A stretch of DNA of 64,000 nucleotides from Tropicibacter sp. Alg240-R139 (GCF_900537075.1 NZ_UNRA01000005.1:124001-188000); one strand, 5' to 3'. Numbered from the stretch's first letter, positions 39,090 to 48,965 are shown. Made by a program: numbers and translations. Notes: generated by a model from the sequence alone, not told the origin.

Positions 39090-40055
39090 TCATGAGGTTG
39101 AGGCCGCGACGAGGACAATCTCGCCCGGCCAAATCTGTTGAATGCGCTCAGCCGTGCGCCAGGCCCGTAGCCCAGTGGCACAACATAGCGCAATGCGGGT
39201 TTCAGGTTTGGGAAGGTGGTTCTGCACCTCCTCCGGTGGGATACGGGTGGCGGATGCAAGGATCGGCACGGGTGCCTCATCAATTCCGCGCAGTTCGACA
39301 ATCATGTCCTGATCGGTGAGTTCGGTGGTGGCGGCAAAACGCATAGCGTTCTCGGGCTCAGATGTGCCATCAAAACGGAACGATGTGCTACGATAGGTCT
39401 GCGCGTCGAACTGAACCATCTGGCCAAGTGGCGACGGGTCAAGCTGCAACAACACGGCCAACGCCATCTGCGCCTGCAACGCTCCGATCATACCCACGAC
39501 CGGGCCCAGAACACCCGCCGTAGCGCAACTTGCGCCGCTGTCGGGGGCGTCCGGAAAAATCGCGCGCAGGGACGGCGCACCGCCGCAGAACCCGCCGACA
39601 TAGGCACCCAGTCCAAGGACCGAGGCGCTGATCAACGGTTTGCCTTGCTTGAGACATGCGTCACTGAGCGTATAACTGGCCGCGTAGCTGTCAGCACAGT
39701 CCAAAACCAAATCGGCTTCAGCAACCAAATCGACTACATTTTCGGGTGTAAGAGCCTGTTTTCTTGCCTCAACAGTGATCCCCGAGTTTAGCGCACGGCA
39801 ACGCCCTGCCGCCACTTCGGCCTTGGACACATCACAATCCGCTTCGGTAAACAGCGTCTGCCGGTGCAAGTTAGACAGGGCAACGACGTCCGCGTCCAAC
39901 AACAGCAGATGCCCCACACCGGCCCCCGCCAGCAACGGCAAAACCGGAGCGGCCAGCCCACCGCATCCCACCACCAAAACACGGGCACGGGACAGGCGAA
40001 CCTGTCCCTGCGTTCCGACCTGCGGCAGGATCATTTGGCGAGCGTAGCGGCTCAT
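39090..40055 (-). CDS. thiF: ThiF/MoeB-family adenylyltransferase with C-terminal rhodanese-like region
   Basis: Activates the C-terminal glycine of ThiS by adenylation for sulfur transfer. The 321-residue protein has the E1-like domain (VLVVGCGGLAAPVLPLLAGAG, the nucleotide site; LDADVVALSNLHRQTL; VLDCADSYAASY) and a longer C-terminus with CCATGLRAWRTAERIQ, resembling the CxxGxR loop of a rhodanese. The usual zinc cysteine pairs of MoeB/ThiF are hard to see. Its start overlaps the thiE stop. Confidence 0.87.
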   Translation of the reverse strand: MSRYARQMILPQVGTQGQVRLSRARVLVVGCGGLAAPVLPLLAGAGVGHLLLLDADVVALSNLHRQTLFTEADCDVSKAEVAAGRCRALNSGITVEARKQALTPENVVDLVAEADLVLDCADSYAASYTLSDACLKQGKPLISASVLGLGAYVGGFCGGAPSLRAIFPDAPDSGASCATAGVLGPVVGMIGALQAQMALAVLLQLDPSPLGQMVQFDAQTYRSTSFRFDGTSEPENAMRFAATTELTDQDMIVELRGIDEAPVPILASATRIPPEEVQNHLPKPETRIALCCATGLRAWRTAERIQQIWPGEIVLVAASTS

Positions 40056-40648
40056 CTAGTCGCCTCGATCCACTGGCGCACGCGCGCCACGGGATCGGCG
40101 TTCAGCGTGATGTCAGTCACGGCTGAAACAATATCTGCACCTGCATCCAGCACACCGGGGGCGCGCTCAACGCTCATACCGCCGATACCGACCAACGGAA
40201 TATCGCCCACACGCTCTTTCCATTCGGTGACGCGCGGCAAGCCCTGTTGATGCCATTTCATCTCTTTCAGGATGGTGGGATAAACGGGGCCAAGCGCGAC
40301 ATAATCCGGGTCCATTGCCAGAACCCGTTCCAATTCGTCGTCGTCATGGGTCGAAACGCCCAGCTTTAGACCCGCTTTACGGATAGCGGATAAGTCGGCC
40401 TCATCCAGATCCTCTTGGCCGAGATGCAGCCACTCGACTCCCAGATCAACCGCCGCTTGCCAATAGTCGTTGATAACCAGAACACAGCCATATTCAGCGC
40501 ACAGATCCTGCCCCTTGGCGATCTGTTTGCGCACCACTTCGTCCGGTTGGTCCTTGATCCGCAACTGTACCAGCTTGATGCCCAACGGCAGCATCCGTTC
40601 CAGCCAGTCGGTATGGTCAAAAATGGGATAGAAACGATCCAGGCTCAT
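40052..40648 (-). CDS. thiE: Thiamine phosphate synthase
   Basis: A 198-residue TIM-barrel enzyme joining HMP-PP and thiazole phosphate. Family segments are [35 protein letters not shown], split here into shorter conserved blocks, and [12 protein letters not shown]. It is somewhat short for the family, so a TenI-like thiazole isomerase role is an alternative. It overlaps thiG and thiF by four bases each. Confidence 0.85.
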   Translation of the reverse strand: MSLDRFYPIFDHTDWLERMLPLGIKLVQLRIKDQPDEVVRKQIAKGQDLCAEYGCVLVINDYWQAAVDLGVEWLHLGQEDLDEADLSAIRKAGLKLGVSTHDDDELERVLAMDPDYVALGPVYPTILKEMKWHQQGLPRVTEWKERVGDIPLVGIGGMSVERAPGVLDAGADIVSAVTDITLNADPVARVRQWIEATR

Positions 40649-41409
40649 GACAGAAACGCCTTTCCGATGACTGGGGTTGAGGGTTCGGCCATGTCGCGCG
40701 CCTCGATCGGGTCGGCCTCATAGGCCAGCCGCCCGGCCTCTACCGCAAGCGCCATCGCACGCGCCATCATCTGCGGCTCGCCTGCGCGGGCGACGGCTGT
40801 GTTCAGCAACACCGCGTCATAGCCGAGCTCCATTGCGTGCGATGCGTGGGACGGTAGGCCGATGCCCGCATCCACAACCAACGGCACATCGGGGAATTCG
40901 GCCCGCATCGCGCGCAATGCGTATTCGTTGTTAAGACCACGACCAGAGCCAATCGGTGCACCCCACGGCATTAACACCTCACACCCGGCTTCAAGCAACC
41001 GTTCACCCACGATCAAGTCGTCAGTGGTGTAGGGGAACACTTGAAATCCGTCTTCGGTCAAGATGCGCGCAGCTTCGACCAGTTGGAATACATCGGGTTG
41101 CAGGCTGTCAGTGTGGCCAATCAGTTCAAGTTTGATCCACTTGGTGTCAAACACCTCGCGCGCCATATGGGCGGTGGTGACGGCCTCCTTCACCGTGTGG
41201 CACCCTGCGGTATTGGGCAAGATCAGAACACCAAGGTCCTTGATCATGGTCCAGAAGGTCTGCCCCGCTCCGCCCTCGCGGCGCAGCGACACGGTTGCGA
41301 CGCCTGCGCCGCTGTCCCGGAACGCCTGTTCCAGAATTGCGGGGCTTGGGTATTGCGCCGTGCCCAGCATCAATGGGCTGAGTAGCTTTGTACCGTAGAA
41401 TGTTCGCAT
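40645..41409 (-). CDS. thiG: Thiazole synthase
   Basis: A 254-residue TIM-barrel enzyme that builds the thiazole from 1-deoxyxylulose-5-phosphate, dehydroglycine and ThiS thiocarboxylate. The Schiff-base region [16 protein letters not shown] and the phosphate motif [12 protein letters not shown] are present. It follows thiS by three bases. Confidence 0.95.
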   Translation of the reverse strand: MRTFYGTKLLSPLMLGTAQYPSPAILEQAFRDSGAGVATVSLRREGGAGQTFWTMIKDLGVLILPNTAGCHTVKEAVTTAHMAREVFDTKWIKLELIGHTDSLQPDVFQLVEAARILTEDGFQVFPYTTDDLIVGERLLEAGCEVLMPWGAPIGSGRGLNNEYALRAMRAEFPDVPLVVDAGIGLPSHASHAMELGYDAVLLNTAVARAGEPQMMARAMALAVEAGRLAYEADPIEARDMAEPSTPVIGKAFLS

Positions 41410-41412
41410 AAC

Positions 41413-41607
41413 TCAGCCCCCCTGCATCGGGGCGAGCACTTCGACCCGGTCGCCATCATTCAACCGATGACCGACGCGCAGGGACGAGGGCACAAAACCC
41501 TCGTTCACCGCGGTCGCAACCCGACCCGAGAAACCGCATTCATCTAGCAAAGCGGCCAATGTTTCGGCGGCCACCTCGCAGGGTTCGCCGTTAAGCACGA
41601 TCTTCAT
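41413..41607 (-). CDS. thiS: Sulfur carrier protein ThiS
   Basis: A 64-residue ubiquitin-like sulfur carrier ending in the Gly-Gly tail (APMQGG) that is adenylated by ThiF and thiocarboxylated. The ATG at 41607 lies within the 3' end of thiO, an overlap of 17 bases that likely couples translation. The in-frame extension to 41799 is rejected. Confidence 0.94.
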   Translation of the reverse strand: MKIVLNGEPCEVAAETLAALLDECGFSGRVATAVNEGFVPSSLRVGHRLNDGDRVEVLAPMQGG

Positions 41608-42568
41608 CGACCATCTCCGAGTGTTTGTTGTCCAGCAGCAGGTCCGCAACACCGCGCGCCAGGGCGGGCGCCAATAGATACCCGTGCCGGTAAAGACCAT
41701 TGGCATAAACGCGCCCGCCAAACCGGCGAATGCGTGGCAGATTATCGCGGAACGCGGGTCGCAAATCGACGCCGATTTCCAGCACTTCCGCCTCACCAAA
41801 AGCCGGGTTCAAGGCATAAGCAGCGCTCAACAGTTCCAGCATCGAACGTGCCGTGATGCGATTGCTGTCTTCGCTTTCAATCATTGTTGCGCCCAACATG
41901 TAAACGCCATCACCACGCGGCACGATGTAGAGTGGCAAACGCGGGTGCAACAGCCGAACAGGCCGTGTTAGAGCCACATCTGGGGCGCGGATCACCACCA
42001 TCTCGCCCTTCACGCCGCGCAGGTCGGTCAGCCTGTCACGTGCCCCCAAGCCCCGACAATCGACCGTGTTTTTCAAGCTGTCTGGCGCAGCGGACTGGTG
42101 GAAGGTCACGCCATTTCCCTCCAACCCGGCGTGCAAGTCAGCCAGAGCCTTACGCGGGTCAAGATGGGCCTCTTTGTCAAAGTACAACCCCTTGCCGAAT
42201 AGGCCCAGATCAGGCTCTAATTCAGCGATTTTTCCCCGTCCGACGTCCAAAAATCCCTCGGTCCGCCGCGAAAATCGGCGAAGATCCGGAAGGTCACGAG
42301 CACTGGCGACCACCAACGTTCCGGCATAGGTCACATCCGTCCTGTCCGCCCACCAACCAATCGCCTCTTGCCCCAAGCGCAGTACCGGTTCTTCGGCATT
42401 TTCATACTCGCACCAAGGTGCAAGCATCCCCCCTGCCCACCACGAGCAGCCATGCGGACCGGGGGGTCCTGCAGGATCGTAGACATCGACCGAAGCCCCG
42501 CGCGCGACCAGCTCGGTTGCGACCGCCAGACCGGCAACGCCAGCTCCTATGACAGAAAAATCGCTCAT
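41591..42568 (-). CDS. thiO: Glycine oxidase ThiO
   Basis: A 325-residue FAD enzyme that oxidises glycine to the imine used by ThiG (the aerobic alternative to ThiH). The dinucleotide motif VIGAGVAGLAVATELVARG is at residues 6-24, and LRPAFRDNLPRI and NGLYRHGYLLAPAL are the usual C-terminal DAO motifs. The ATG at 42568 overlaps the thiD stop. Confidence 0.93.
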   Translation of the reverse strand: MSDFSVIGAGVAGLAVATELVARGASVDVYDPAGPPGPHGCSWWAGGMLAPWCEYENAEEPVLRLGQEAIGWWADRTDVTYAGTLVVASARDLPDLRRFSRRTEGFLDVGRGKIAELEPDLGLFGKGLYFDKEAHLDPRKALADLHAGLEGNGVTFHQSAAPDSLKNTVDCRGLGARDRLTDLRGVKGEMVVIRAPDVALTRPVRLLHPRLPLYIVPRGDGVYMLGATMIESEDSNRITARSMLELLSAAYALNPAFGEAEVLEIGVDLRPAFRDNLPRIRRFGGRVYANGLYRHGYLLAPALARGVADLLLDNKHSEMVDEDRA

Positions 42569-43365
42569 GCCCATACTTTGTGGAAATGATGCACCGGCCC
42601 GTGCCCGTGGCCCACGCCCAACGTATCCGCTTGGGCAATCGCGCCCTGAAGATAGGTATGTGCTCGGGCAACAGCCGACGGCAAATCCAGCCCTTTGGCC
42701 AGGCCAGCGGCAATCGACGACGACAATGTGCATCCTGTCCCATGCGTGTTCTTGGTGTCCCGGCGTGGCGAGGTGTAATCGCCCAACACTCGCTGATCAG
42801 ACAGTAACAGGTCGTGGCAAATGTCGCCTTCGGCATGGCCGCCCTTCATAAGCACCGCTTGGGCACCCAAAGCACACAGAGCCACCCCGTGCTCGGCCAT
42901 CTCATCGGTCGTTTCGGCAACCATACGGTCCAGCAGACAAGCCGCCTCGGGCAAGTTCGGGGTTAGAACGGTGGCGCGCGGCAACAGCACCTCGCGCAGG
43001 GTCTGCACCGCCTCACGCGCCAGCAGGGCGTCACCGGATTTGGCAATCATCACCGGGTCAAGCACCACGGGGCCACCGAACTCCGCGATTCCATCGGCAA
43101 CTGTTTGGATAATTTCGGGCGTGGCGAGCATGCCGATCTTGATCGCGCTGACGTTCAGATCGCTTAGCACCGCATCAATCTGCGCCGCAATTACATCCAG
43201 CGGAATACCATGCACTGCAGTCACGGCCTGTGTGTTCTGGGCCGTCACGGCGGTGATCACGCTCGCGCTGTAAACACCCAGGGCCGACATCGCCTTGAGG
43301 TCGGCCTGAATGCCCGCGCCGCCGCCGCTGTCGGATCCGGCGATTGTAAGCGCAATTGGTGCCAT
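42565..43365 (-). CDS. thiD: Hydroxymethylpyrimidine/phosphomethylpyrimidine kinase
   Basis: A 266-residue ribokinase-fold enzyme that phosphorylates HMP twice. It begins IALTIAGSDSGGGAGIQADL, with VLDPVMIAKSGDALL and the anion-hole NTHGTGCTLSSSIAAGL near the C-terminus. First gene of the operon. The ATG at 43365 has GGAG six bases upstream; that site is inside a possible hairpin. An ATG further upstream (43377) is less likely. Confidence 0.95.
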   Translation of the reverse strand: MAPIALTIAGSDSGGGAGIQADLKAMSALGVYSASVITAVTAQNTQAVTAVHGIPLDVIAAQIDAVLSDLNVSAIKIGMLATPEIIQTVADGIAEFGGPVVLDPVMIAKSGDALLAREAVQTLREVLLPRATVLTPNLPEAACLLDRMVAETTDEMAEHGVALCALGAQAVLMKGGHAEGDICHDLLLSDQRVLGDYTSPRRDTKNTHGTGCTLSSSIAAGLAKGLDLPSAVARAHTYLQGAIAQADTLGVGHGHGPVHHFHKVWA

Positions 43366-43367
43366 CG

Positions 43368-43393
43368 GTTGCTCCATCATCTTGGAAGGCAAC
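43368..43393 (-). promoter_or_regulatory. Possible Shine-Dalgarno sequestering hairpin before thiD
   Basis: On the transcribed (minus) strand, GTTGC pairs with GCAAC and TCC with GGA around an eight-base loop, with a two-base bulge. The pairing covers the GGAG ribosome site of thiD, so it could turn the site off when the upstream riboswitch is in its TPP-bound state. Alternative pairing with the aptamer was not tested. Confidence 0.5.
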
Positions 43394-43422
43394 GGGGCAT
43401 AGAGAGTGAGCCTGTGACTAAG

Positions 43423-43512
43423 ACCGTTTCCTACGCCGGAATTGCCCGGATCAGGTTCGATGGGTTGATGTCAGACACCTCTCAGCCGGAAAACGGCACC
43501 CCAACGGTTGGC
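43423..43512 (-). promoter_or_regulatory. TPP riboswitch (THI element) for the thi operon
   Basis: Read on the minus strand the aptamer core is recognisable: GGGGTGCC, then CGGCTGAGAGGTG, a variable helix, ACCC followed by GAACCTGATCCGGGCAAT and CCGGCGTAGGAAACG. This is the conserved TPP box that binds thiamine pyrophosphate and represses thiamine genes. It ends 57 bases before the thiD start. No clear terminator lies between them, which points to control of translation. Confidence 0.95.
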
Positions 43513-43601
43513 GCGAACATCTCAGGGTTTACGCCGATTATCAATAACCAAAAGTCTTGTTTCATATGGTCAATCTGGACTTATTAACCGTTCCAGATGC
43601 G

Positions 43602-43633
43602 AAAAGGCCGCCCGGTTGATGAGGCGGCCTTTA
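43602..43633 (-). terminator. Terminator after dnaJ
   Basis: AAAGGCCGCC pairs with GGCGGCCTTT around a ten-base loop; on the minus strand T's follow. It lies just after the dnaJ stop and upstream of the thi leader. Confidence 0.85.
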
Positions 43634-43652
43634 GAATTGTATGTCTTTGGTG

Positions 43653-44804
43653 TCAGCCCTTCATGCCATCCCAAAAGGATTTGACCGAAGAAAAGAAACT
43701 TTTGGATTCGGGGTTGTTGTTATCAGCCAACTCGTCGAATTCCCGCAGAATTTCCTTTTGGCGACTGGTCAGGTTGACTGGCGTTTCAACAGCCAGCTCG
43801 ATGAACATATCACCGGCGCCACCGCCGCGCAGCGCAGGCATACCTTTGCCCCGCAGGCGCATTTGACGACCCGATTGGCTGCCCGCCGGAATCTGCACGC
43901 GACCGCGACCACCGTCGATTGTCGGTACTTCGATCGCGCCGCCAAGCGCGGCATTCGCCATCGAAACCGGCACACGGCAATACAGATTCACGCCATCACG
44001 TTCGAACAGTTCGTGCTGTGCCACTTCGACAAAGATATACAGATCACCCGGAGGACCGCCGCGCATCCCGGCCTCACCCTCACCTGCCAGACGAATACGG
44101 GTACCGGTTTCGACACCGGCAGGAATGTTCACGCTGAGCGCACGATCCTTTTCAACACGGCCGGCACCCTGACATGAGTTACAGGGGTTCTTGATGATCT
44201 GACCCAGACCCGAACAGGTCGGACAGGTCCGCTCAACTGTAAAAAAGCCTTGCTGAGCACGCACCTTGCCCATACCCGAACACGTCGGACAGGTGGTGGG
44301 TTCAACGCCGCCTTCGGCACCACTGCCATCGCACGACGAACAGCTAACCGCAGTCGGCACGTTGATCGTCTTTTGCATTCCGGCAAACGCGTCATCCAGC
44401 GACACCCGCAGATTATAGCGCAAGTCCGATCCACGCGCGGCACGACGTCCGCCGCCACCGCGTTGGCCACCCATAAAGTCACCAAAGAGATCATCGAACA
44501 CATCCGAAAACGCCGACGAGAAGTCGCCCGAGCCAAATCCAGGTCCACCGGGACGTCCACCGCCGCCACCCATGCCATTTTCGAACGCGGCATGACCAAA
44601 GCGGTCATAGGCTGCCTTTTTCTCGGCGTCCTTCAGAACCTCGTAGGCCTCATTAGCCTCTTTGAATTGTGATTCGGCGTCCGGGTTGTCTTTGTTGCGG
44701 TCGGGATGCAGTGCTTTGGCCTTCGTGCGAAAGCCCTTTTTGATCTCGTCCGCCGAAGCGCCCTTGGCCACGCCGAGCACGTCATAATAGTCACGCTTTG
44801 ACAT
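43653..44804 (-). CDS. dnaJ: Chaperone protein DnaJ
   Basis: A 383-residue type I J-protein that stimulates DnaK. The J domain ([21 protein letters not shown] present as [11 protein letters not shown]), Gly/Phe-rich linker (about 70-110), four zinc repeats [32 protein letters not shown] and two C-terminal beta domains are all there. It lies 75 bases after dnaK, beyond a strong hairpin. Confidence 0.97.
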   Translation of the reverse strand: MSKRDYYDVLGVAKGASADEIKKGFRTKAKALHPDRNKDNPDAESQFKEANEAYEVLKDAEKKAAYDRFGHAAFENGMGGGGGRPGGPGFGSGDFSSAFSDVFDDLFGDFMGGQRGGGGRRAARGSDLRYNLRVSLDDAFAGMQKTINVPTAVSCSSCDGSGAEGGVEPTTCPTCSGMGKVRAQQGFFTVERTCPTCSGLGQIIKNPCNSCQGAGRVEKDRALSVNIPAGVETGTRIRLAGEGEAGMRGGPPGDLYIFVEVAQHELFERDGVNLYCRVPVSMANAALGGAIEVPTIDGGRGRVQIPAGSQSGRQMRLRGKGMPALRGGGAGDMFIELAVETPVNLTSRQKEILREFDELADNNNPESKSFFSSVKSFWDGMKG

Positions 44805-44827
44805 CCGTTATTCCTTCTGCCTCAACG

Positions 44828-44865
44828 AAAGAGGGCCGGTCCGTCGACCGGACCGGCCCTCTTTT
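44828..44865 (-). terminator. Strong hairpin between dnaK and dnaJ
   Basis: A perfect 14-base stem (AGAGGGCCGGTCCG / CGGACCGGCCCTCT) with a five-base loop and T's on both sides. As a terminator it would lower dnaJ relative to dnaK; as an RNA structure it could also protect the dnaK 3' end. Confidence 0.8.
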
Positions 44866-44878
44866 GCCCGGTTACGCG

Positions 44879-46789
44879 TTACTGGCGCTTGTCATCGTCC
44901 AAATCTTCGAACTCGGCATCGACGATATCATCATCGACAGGACCTGCGTCAGCAGCTGCCGGTTCTTCGTCAGCTTCGGCCTGGCTTGCCTTATAGATCG
45001 CTTCGCCCAGCTTCATGGCCGCTTCGGTCACGTTCTGGATGCCCGATTTGATCTTTTCGGCATTGTCCGTTTCAATCTCGTCCTTGAGCGCGACAATTGC
45101 CAGTTCGATGGCTTCGATGGTGGTCGGATCAACCTTGTCCGCGTGCTCTTCCATCGACTTCTCGGTCGAATGGATGAGGCTCTCGGCCTGGTTTTTCGCC
45201 TCGATCAGCTCGCGGCGTTCTTTGTCCGCCTCGGCGTTCTCTTCTGCGTCCTTGACCATTTTTTCGATGTCGTCATCCGACAGACCACCCGAGGCTTGGA
45301 TGGTGATCTTCTGCTCTTTGCCAGTGCCCTTGTCGGACGCACCAACCGACACGATGCCGTTGGCGTCGATGTCAAAGGTCACTTCGATCTGGGGCATGCC
45401 GCGCGGTGCGGGCGGGATGTTTTCCAGGTTGAACTGACCCAGGATCTTGTTGTCGGCCGCCATTTCGCGCTCGCCCTGGAACACGCGGATGGTCACGGCG
45501 TTCTGGTTGTCTTCGGCTGTCGAGAAGATCTGGCTCTTCTTCGTCGGGATGGTGGTATTGCGGTCGATCAGACGGGTGAACACGCCACCCAGGGTTTCAA
45601 TGCCCAACGACAGCGGCGTCACGTCCAGCAGAACCACGTCTTTGACGTCGCCCTGAAGAACACCGGCCTGAATGGCAGCGCCCATGGCAACAACTTCGTC
45701 CGGGTTCACACCCTTGTGCGGCTCTTTGCCAAAGAACTTGGTGACCTCTTCGATGACTTTCGGCATCCGGGTCATACCACCGACCAGAACAACCTCGTCA
45801 ATGTCTCCAGCCGACAGACCCGCGTCCTTCAGAGCGGCCTGGCAGGGCTTGATCGACGCCTTGATCAGGTCACCGACCAGCTGTTCCAGCTTGGCACGGG
45901 TCAGTTTGATAACCATGTGCAGCGGCGTACCGGTGGACGGGTCCATCGAAATAAACGGCTGGTTGATGTCGGTCTGGTTGGCCGAGGACAGTTCGATCTT
46001 GGCTTTTTCAGCAGCTTCTTTCAGACGCTGCAGGGCCATCTTGTCCTTGGTCAGGTCGACATTGTGCTCTTTTTTGAACTGGTCGGCCAGGTAGTTGACG
46101 ATGCGCATGTCAAAGTCTTCACCACCCAGAAAGGTGTCACCATTGGTCGATTTGACCTCGAACAGACCGTCGTCAATTTCCAGGATGGTCACATCGAAGG
46201 TACCGCCACCAAGGTCATAGACCGCGATGGTTTGGGTTTCTTCTTTGTCCAGACCATAGGCCAGAGCAGCGGCAGTCGGTTCGTTGATAATGCGCAGCAC
46301 TTCGAGACCGGCAATCTTGCCTGCGTCTTTGGTGGCCTGACGCTGAGCGTCGTTGAAATACGCGGGAACGGTGATGACGGCCTGTGTGACCTCTTCGCCT
46401 AGATAGCTCTCGGCGGTTTCTTTCATCTTGCCCAGCGTGAAGGCCGAGATTTGCGACGGCGAATACTTTTCGCCTTTTGCTTCAACCCATGCATCACCAT
46501 TGCCGCCATTGATCACGTTGAACGGCAGGTTCTTCTTGTCTTTGGCCAGATGCTCGTCGTCGAACCGACGGCCGATCAGGCGTTTGACACCAAAGACGGT
46601 ATTGTCAGGGTTGGTGACCGCCTGGCGTTTCGCCGGCTGACCGACCAGACGCTCTTCATCCGTGAAGGCGACGATCGAGGGCGTGGTCCGCGCCCCTTCT
46701 GCGTTTTCGATAACCCGAGGTTGCGATCCATCCATGATGGCGACGCAGCTGTTTGTGGTACCCAGGTCGATCCCAATAACTTTACTCAT
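44879..46789 (-). CDS. dnaK: Chaperone protein DnaK (Hsp70)
   Basis: A 636-residue ATP-dependent chaperone. Actin-like ATPase motifs are [24 protein letters not shown] and [10 protein letters not shown]; the substrate domain and helical lid follow, ending in an acidic tail ([15 protein letters not shown]). An RpoH-type promoter lies about 110 bases upstream. grpE is not in the window. Confidence 0.98.
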   Translation of the reverse strand: MSKVIGIDLGTTNSCVAIMDGSQPRVIENAEGARTTPSIVAFTDEERLVGQPAKRQAVTNPDNTVFGVKRLIGRRFDDEHLAKDKKNLPFNVINGGNGDAWVEAKGEKYSPSQISAFTLGKMKETAESYLGEEVTQAVITVPAYFNDAQRQATKDAGKIAGLEVLRIINEPTAAALAYGLDKEETQTIAVYDLGGGTFDVTILEIDDGLFEVKSTNGDTFLGGEDFDMRIVNYLADQFKKEHNVDLTKDKMALQRLKEAAEKAKIELSSANQTDINQPFISMDPSTGTPLHMVIKLTRAKLEQLVGDLIKASIKPCQAALKDAGLSAGDIDEVVLVGGMTRMPKVIEEVTKFFGKEPHKGVNPDEVVAMGAAIQAGVLQGDVKDVVLLDVTPLSLGIETLGGVFTRLIDRNTTIPTKKSQIFSTAEDNQNAVTIRVFQGEREMAADNKILGQFNLENIPPAPRGMPQIEVTFDIDANGIVSVGASDKGTGKEQKITIQASGGLSDDDIEKMVKDAEENAEADKERRELIEAKNQAESLIHSTEKSMEEHADKVDPTTIEAIELAIVALKDEIETDNAEKIKSGIQNVTEAAMKLGEAIYKASQAEADEEPAAADAGPVDDDIVDAEFEDLDDDKRQ

Positions 46790-46899
46790 ATTCGATCCCT
46801 TTTCTCTTCCAGGCGATTACCCGAGGCTTGAACCCGTTACGGCATCCCGGCCTCGATCCGTTTGCGCGAATGGCACTACACCATCGCGCGTCCCGGCGT

Positions 46900-46928
46900 A
46901 TATAAGGTCGCGTGAACGGGCCTGCAAG
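46900..46928 (-). promoter_or_regulatory. RpoH (heat-shock sigma) promoter for dnaK
   Basis: On the minus strand CTTGC and CTTATAT are separated by 17 bases, close to the alphaproteobacterial RpoH consensus CTTG(A)-N17-CYTATNT. It is about 110 bases before the dnaK ATG, with the alkB gene divergent beyond it. Confidence 0.75.
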
Positions 46929-47002
46929 CACTGTGAAACGCGGGTTTTCTGGATTCTTGAACCTTTTTTGACAAGGTTTTGCTAACGAATGGGGAACAGC
47001 GG

Positions 47003-47605
47003 GTGCAGCGGCTTTTGATACGGGGGTTCGAGGTCTGGAAATCACATTTGGATTCCAAGGCACAAACCACCTTAATCGACGATTTACGCCCGATCCTGAA
47101 AGCCGTGCCATTGTTTAATCCCACAACGTCGTCAGGCAAGAAAATGTCGGTGCGCATGACGTCGGCGGGGTCGTGCGGCTGGATTTCGGATTCTTCTGGC
47201 TATCGCTATGAAACACAGCATCCTATGAGGCGCCCGTGGCCCGCGATCCCGGATTCGGTTCTGTCGATCTGGCGCGACACCACCGGGTTGACGCGTCTGC
47301 CCGACAGCTGCCTGATCAATTATTATGGTGAAGACACCAAGATGGGACTGCATCAGGACAAGGACGAAGCTGATTTCTCGTGGCCGGTGGTGTCGGTGTC
47401 CTTGGGTGACGATGCCTTGTTTCGAATGGGAAGCCCGACACGCGGCGGCAAAACCGAATCTTTGTGGCTCAGCTCCGGTGATGTGGTGATAATGGGGGGC
47501 GAGGCGCGACTCAGCTATCACGGGATCGACCGTATCCGGTTCAAATCGTCCCGCCTGCTACCCAAGGGCGGGCGCATAAATCTGACTCTGCGGGTCGTGA
47601 ATTAG
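47003..47605 (+). CDS. alkB: Alpha-ketoglutarate-dependent DNA repair dioxygenase AlkB
   Basis: Removes methyl groups from 1-methyladenine and 3-methylcytosine in DNA or RNA. The 200-residue protein has the iron ligands His117-x-Asp119 (GLHQDKDE) and a later His173, and the RINLTLR motif (191-197) that binds 2-oxoglutarate. The GTG at 47003, with GGGGAA before it, is preferred over an in-frame TTG at 46979. It is divergent from dnaK and convergent with the SH3 gene, overlapping its end. Confidence 0.93.
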   Translation: MQRLLIRGFEVWKSHLDSKAQTTLIDDLRPILKAVPLFNPTTSSGKKMSVRMTSAGSCGWISDSSGYRYETQHPMRRPWPAIPDSVLSIWRDTTGLTRLPDSCLINYYGEDTKMGLHQDKDEADFSWPVVSVSLGDDALFRMGSPTRGGKTESLWLSSGDVVIMGGEARLSYHGIDRIRFKSSRLLPKGGRINLTLRVVN

Positions 47606-48195
47606 TGGGCGATGACAGAGCAGCAGCCCGAATAAAGCACGCCGTCATGATGCAAATAATCGACGTCCAATCCATAGGCCCGTTCAGACATCCCGTCCGA
47701 GCACTGCTGCGCCCGCACCATCGCCACGCCGGACAGTCCAACGGTCAGTGAAAACCGATCAATGCGACCACGCGCTTGCTGCATCACATCCGCCGTCATG
47801 CTCACGGCCTGCAAACCCAGACCATCGAACCTGGCCTGCTTACCCTGCTCGATTTCAAGCGACCATAAGGGTTCTGTCCCGGAACACGTGAGCTTGCGCC
47901 CGATTGAGAAATCCGGGTTCTCGGCGTGAGGTGCAAGATAGCGCAAAGACACCCACCCCGAAGCCTCACCACTGTTCACAAGCCCCCATTTACCATCGGG
48001 CGAGCGGTCGACAACTTCGACATTGGCAACATCATGCGCCAGTTCCGATACCTTCTCGGACAAGGCATTGGGCGCGGCGCGAACATTCAACACGTCGTTG
48101 GGGGCAACACCGGTCACATCATGTAATTCTGGCAAGGTGAACGCCCAAATAACGCCGGGCCACAGGATCAAGAGGATGACCCAAACCCGAATCAT
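47602..48195 (-). CDS. Exported SH3-domain protein
   Basis: A 197-residue protein with a signal peptide or anchor (MIRVWVILLILWPGVIWAF), a bacterial SH3 domain (about 30-95; NDVLNVRAAPNALSEKV, GWVSLRYL), and a C-terminal domain with LTCSGTEPLWSLEIEQGKQ and two cysteines, similar to the COG3650-type domain. Probably periplasmic and wall- or envelope-associated. Its ATG overlaps the stop of the ABC-2 permease gene (ATGA), so they share a transcript. Confidence 0.85.
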   Translation of the reverse strand: MIRVWVILLILWPGVIWAFTLPELHDVTGVAPNDVLNVRAAPNALSEKVSELAHDVANVEVVDRSPDGKWGLVNSGEASGWVSLRYLAPHAENPDFSIGRKLTCSGTEPLWSLEIEQGKQARFDGLGLQAVSMTADVMQQARGRIDRFSLTVGLSGVAMVRAQQCSDGMSERAYGLDVDYLHHDGVLYSGCCSVIAH

Positions 48196-48965
48196 CGGCG
48201 CGCGTACCAGCTGCTCGACACTTGGCGTCGGGTATAAAACTCGAGCATCAGACCAATCATGATCAGCGCAACGCCAACCCAAAAAGCATAATGCCAGTCA
48301 GTGTTGCGAGGGTTGTAGTTCCGAAACACAAAACCGCGGCATTGGTCGATGCAATGAAACAGAGGATTCCAGTCAAACATCATCAGCATGAACGGCGGAA
48401 GCGTATTGGCCACAAACATCTTGCCAGAAGCGATCATGTTTGCGCGCTGATAGATCGTGCTCATAATGCCCACAACAGTTGGGAGCCATGGCTTCATGGC
48501 GAAAAACACAAGACCAACAGAACAGCCAGTGAACCACGACAGCAGTAGCATTCCAAAGGCTCCGCCCGGATCATCGATAAAAATCGGCGTAACTGCGACG
48601 TGATACCCAAACAGAATAATGAACAAGGTCAGCATTTGCGTATAAAGCGACCCGATGGCCGCCGCCAAAAGCGCGATGATCGTATTCATCGGCGCGTGCT
48701 TCATCATGGCACTGTTCGGTCCTTCGGCACCCATAACGGCCCCAACGGCCTTGATATGCACCATGAACAAAAAGACGCCCGACATGATGTACAACAGGAA
48801 GTCGCCTCGGATCGCACCGCCGCGTAGTCCAAGCATTGTGAACATCAGATAAAAGATCAAAACGAACACGACGACCTGCATCATGTTTTTGCCCAGCGCA
48901 ATGAACGCGTTATTGTGGCCGGATCGAATAGATCGAACCACCGCGTGAAAAATGATCTCTGCCAT
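48192..48965 (-). CDS. ABC-2 type permease, polysaccharide-export (KpsM/Wzm) like
   Basis: A 257-residue inner-membrane protein with about six membrane segments and the N-terminal RSIRSGHNNAFIALGKNMMQ amphipathic stretch seen in capsule export permeases. The ATG at 48965 fits; the extension to 49034 is out of family. It needs an ATPase partner (KpsT/Wzt) to move lipid-linked or Kdo-linked glycan across the membrane, but none is nearby. It is divergent from cysQ-kdsB and the glycosyltransferase block, suggesting export of the glycan made there. Confidence 0.82.
   Translation of the reverse strand: MAEIIFHAVVRSIRSGHNNAFIALGKNMMQVVVFVLIFYLMFTMLGLRGGAIRGDFLLYIMSGVFLFMVHIKAVGAVMGAEGPNSAMMKHAPMNTIIALLAAAIGSLYTQMLTLFIILFGYHVAVTPIFIDDPGGAFGMLLLSWFTGCSVGLVFFAMKPWLPTVVGIMSTIYQRANMIASGKMFVANTLPPFMLMMFDWNPLFHCIDQCRGFVFRNYNPRNTDWHYAFWVGVALIMIGLMLEFYTRRQVSSSWYARR

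Noticed and set aside
44798-46402. A 534-codon open frame on the plus strand
   Set aside because: It is antisense to dnaK, an obvious real gene, and its Phe/Val/Asp/Arg-rich composition is that expected from a reverse frame of high-GC codons.
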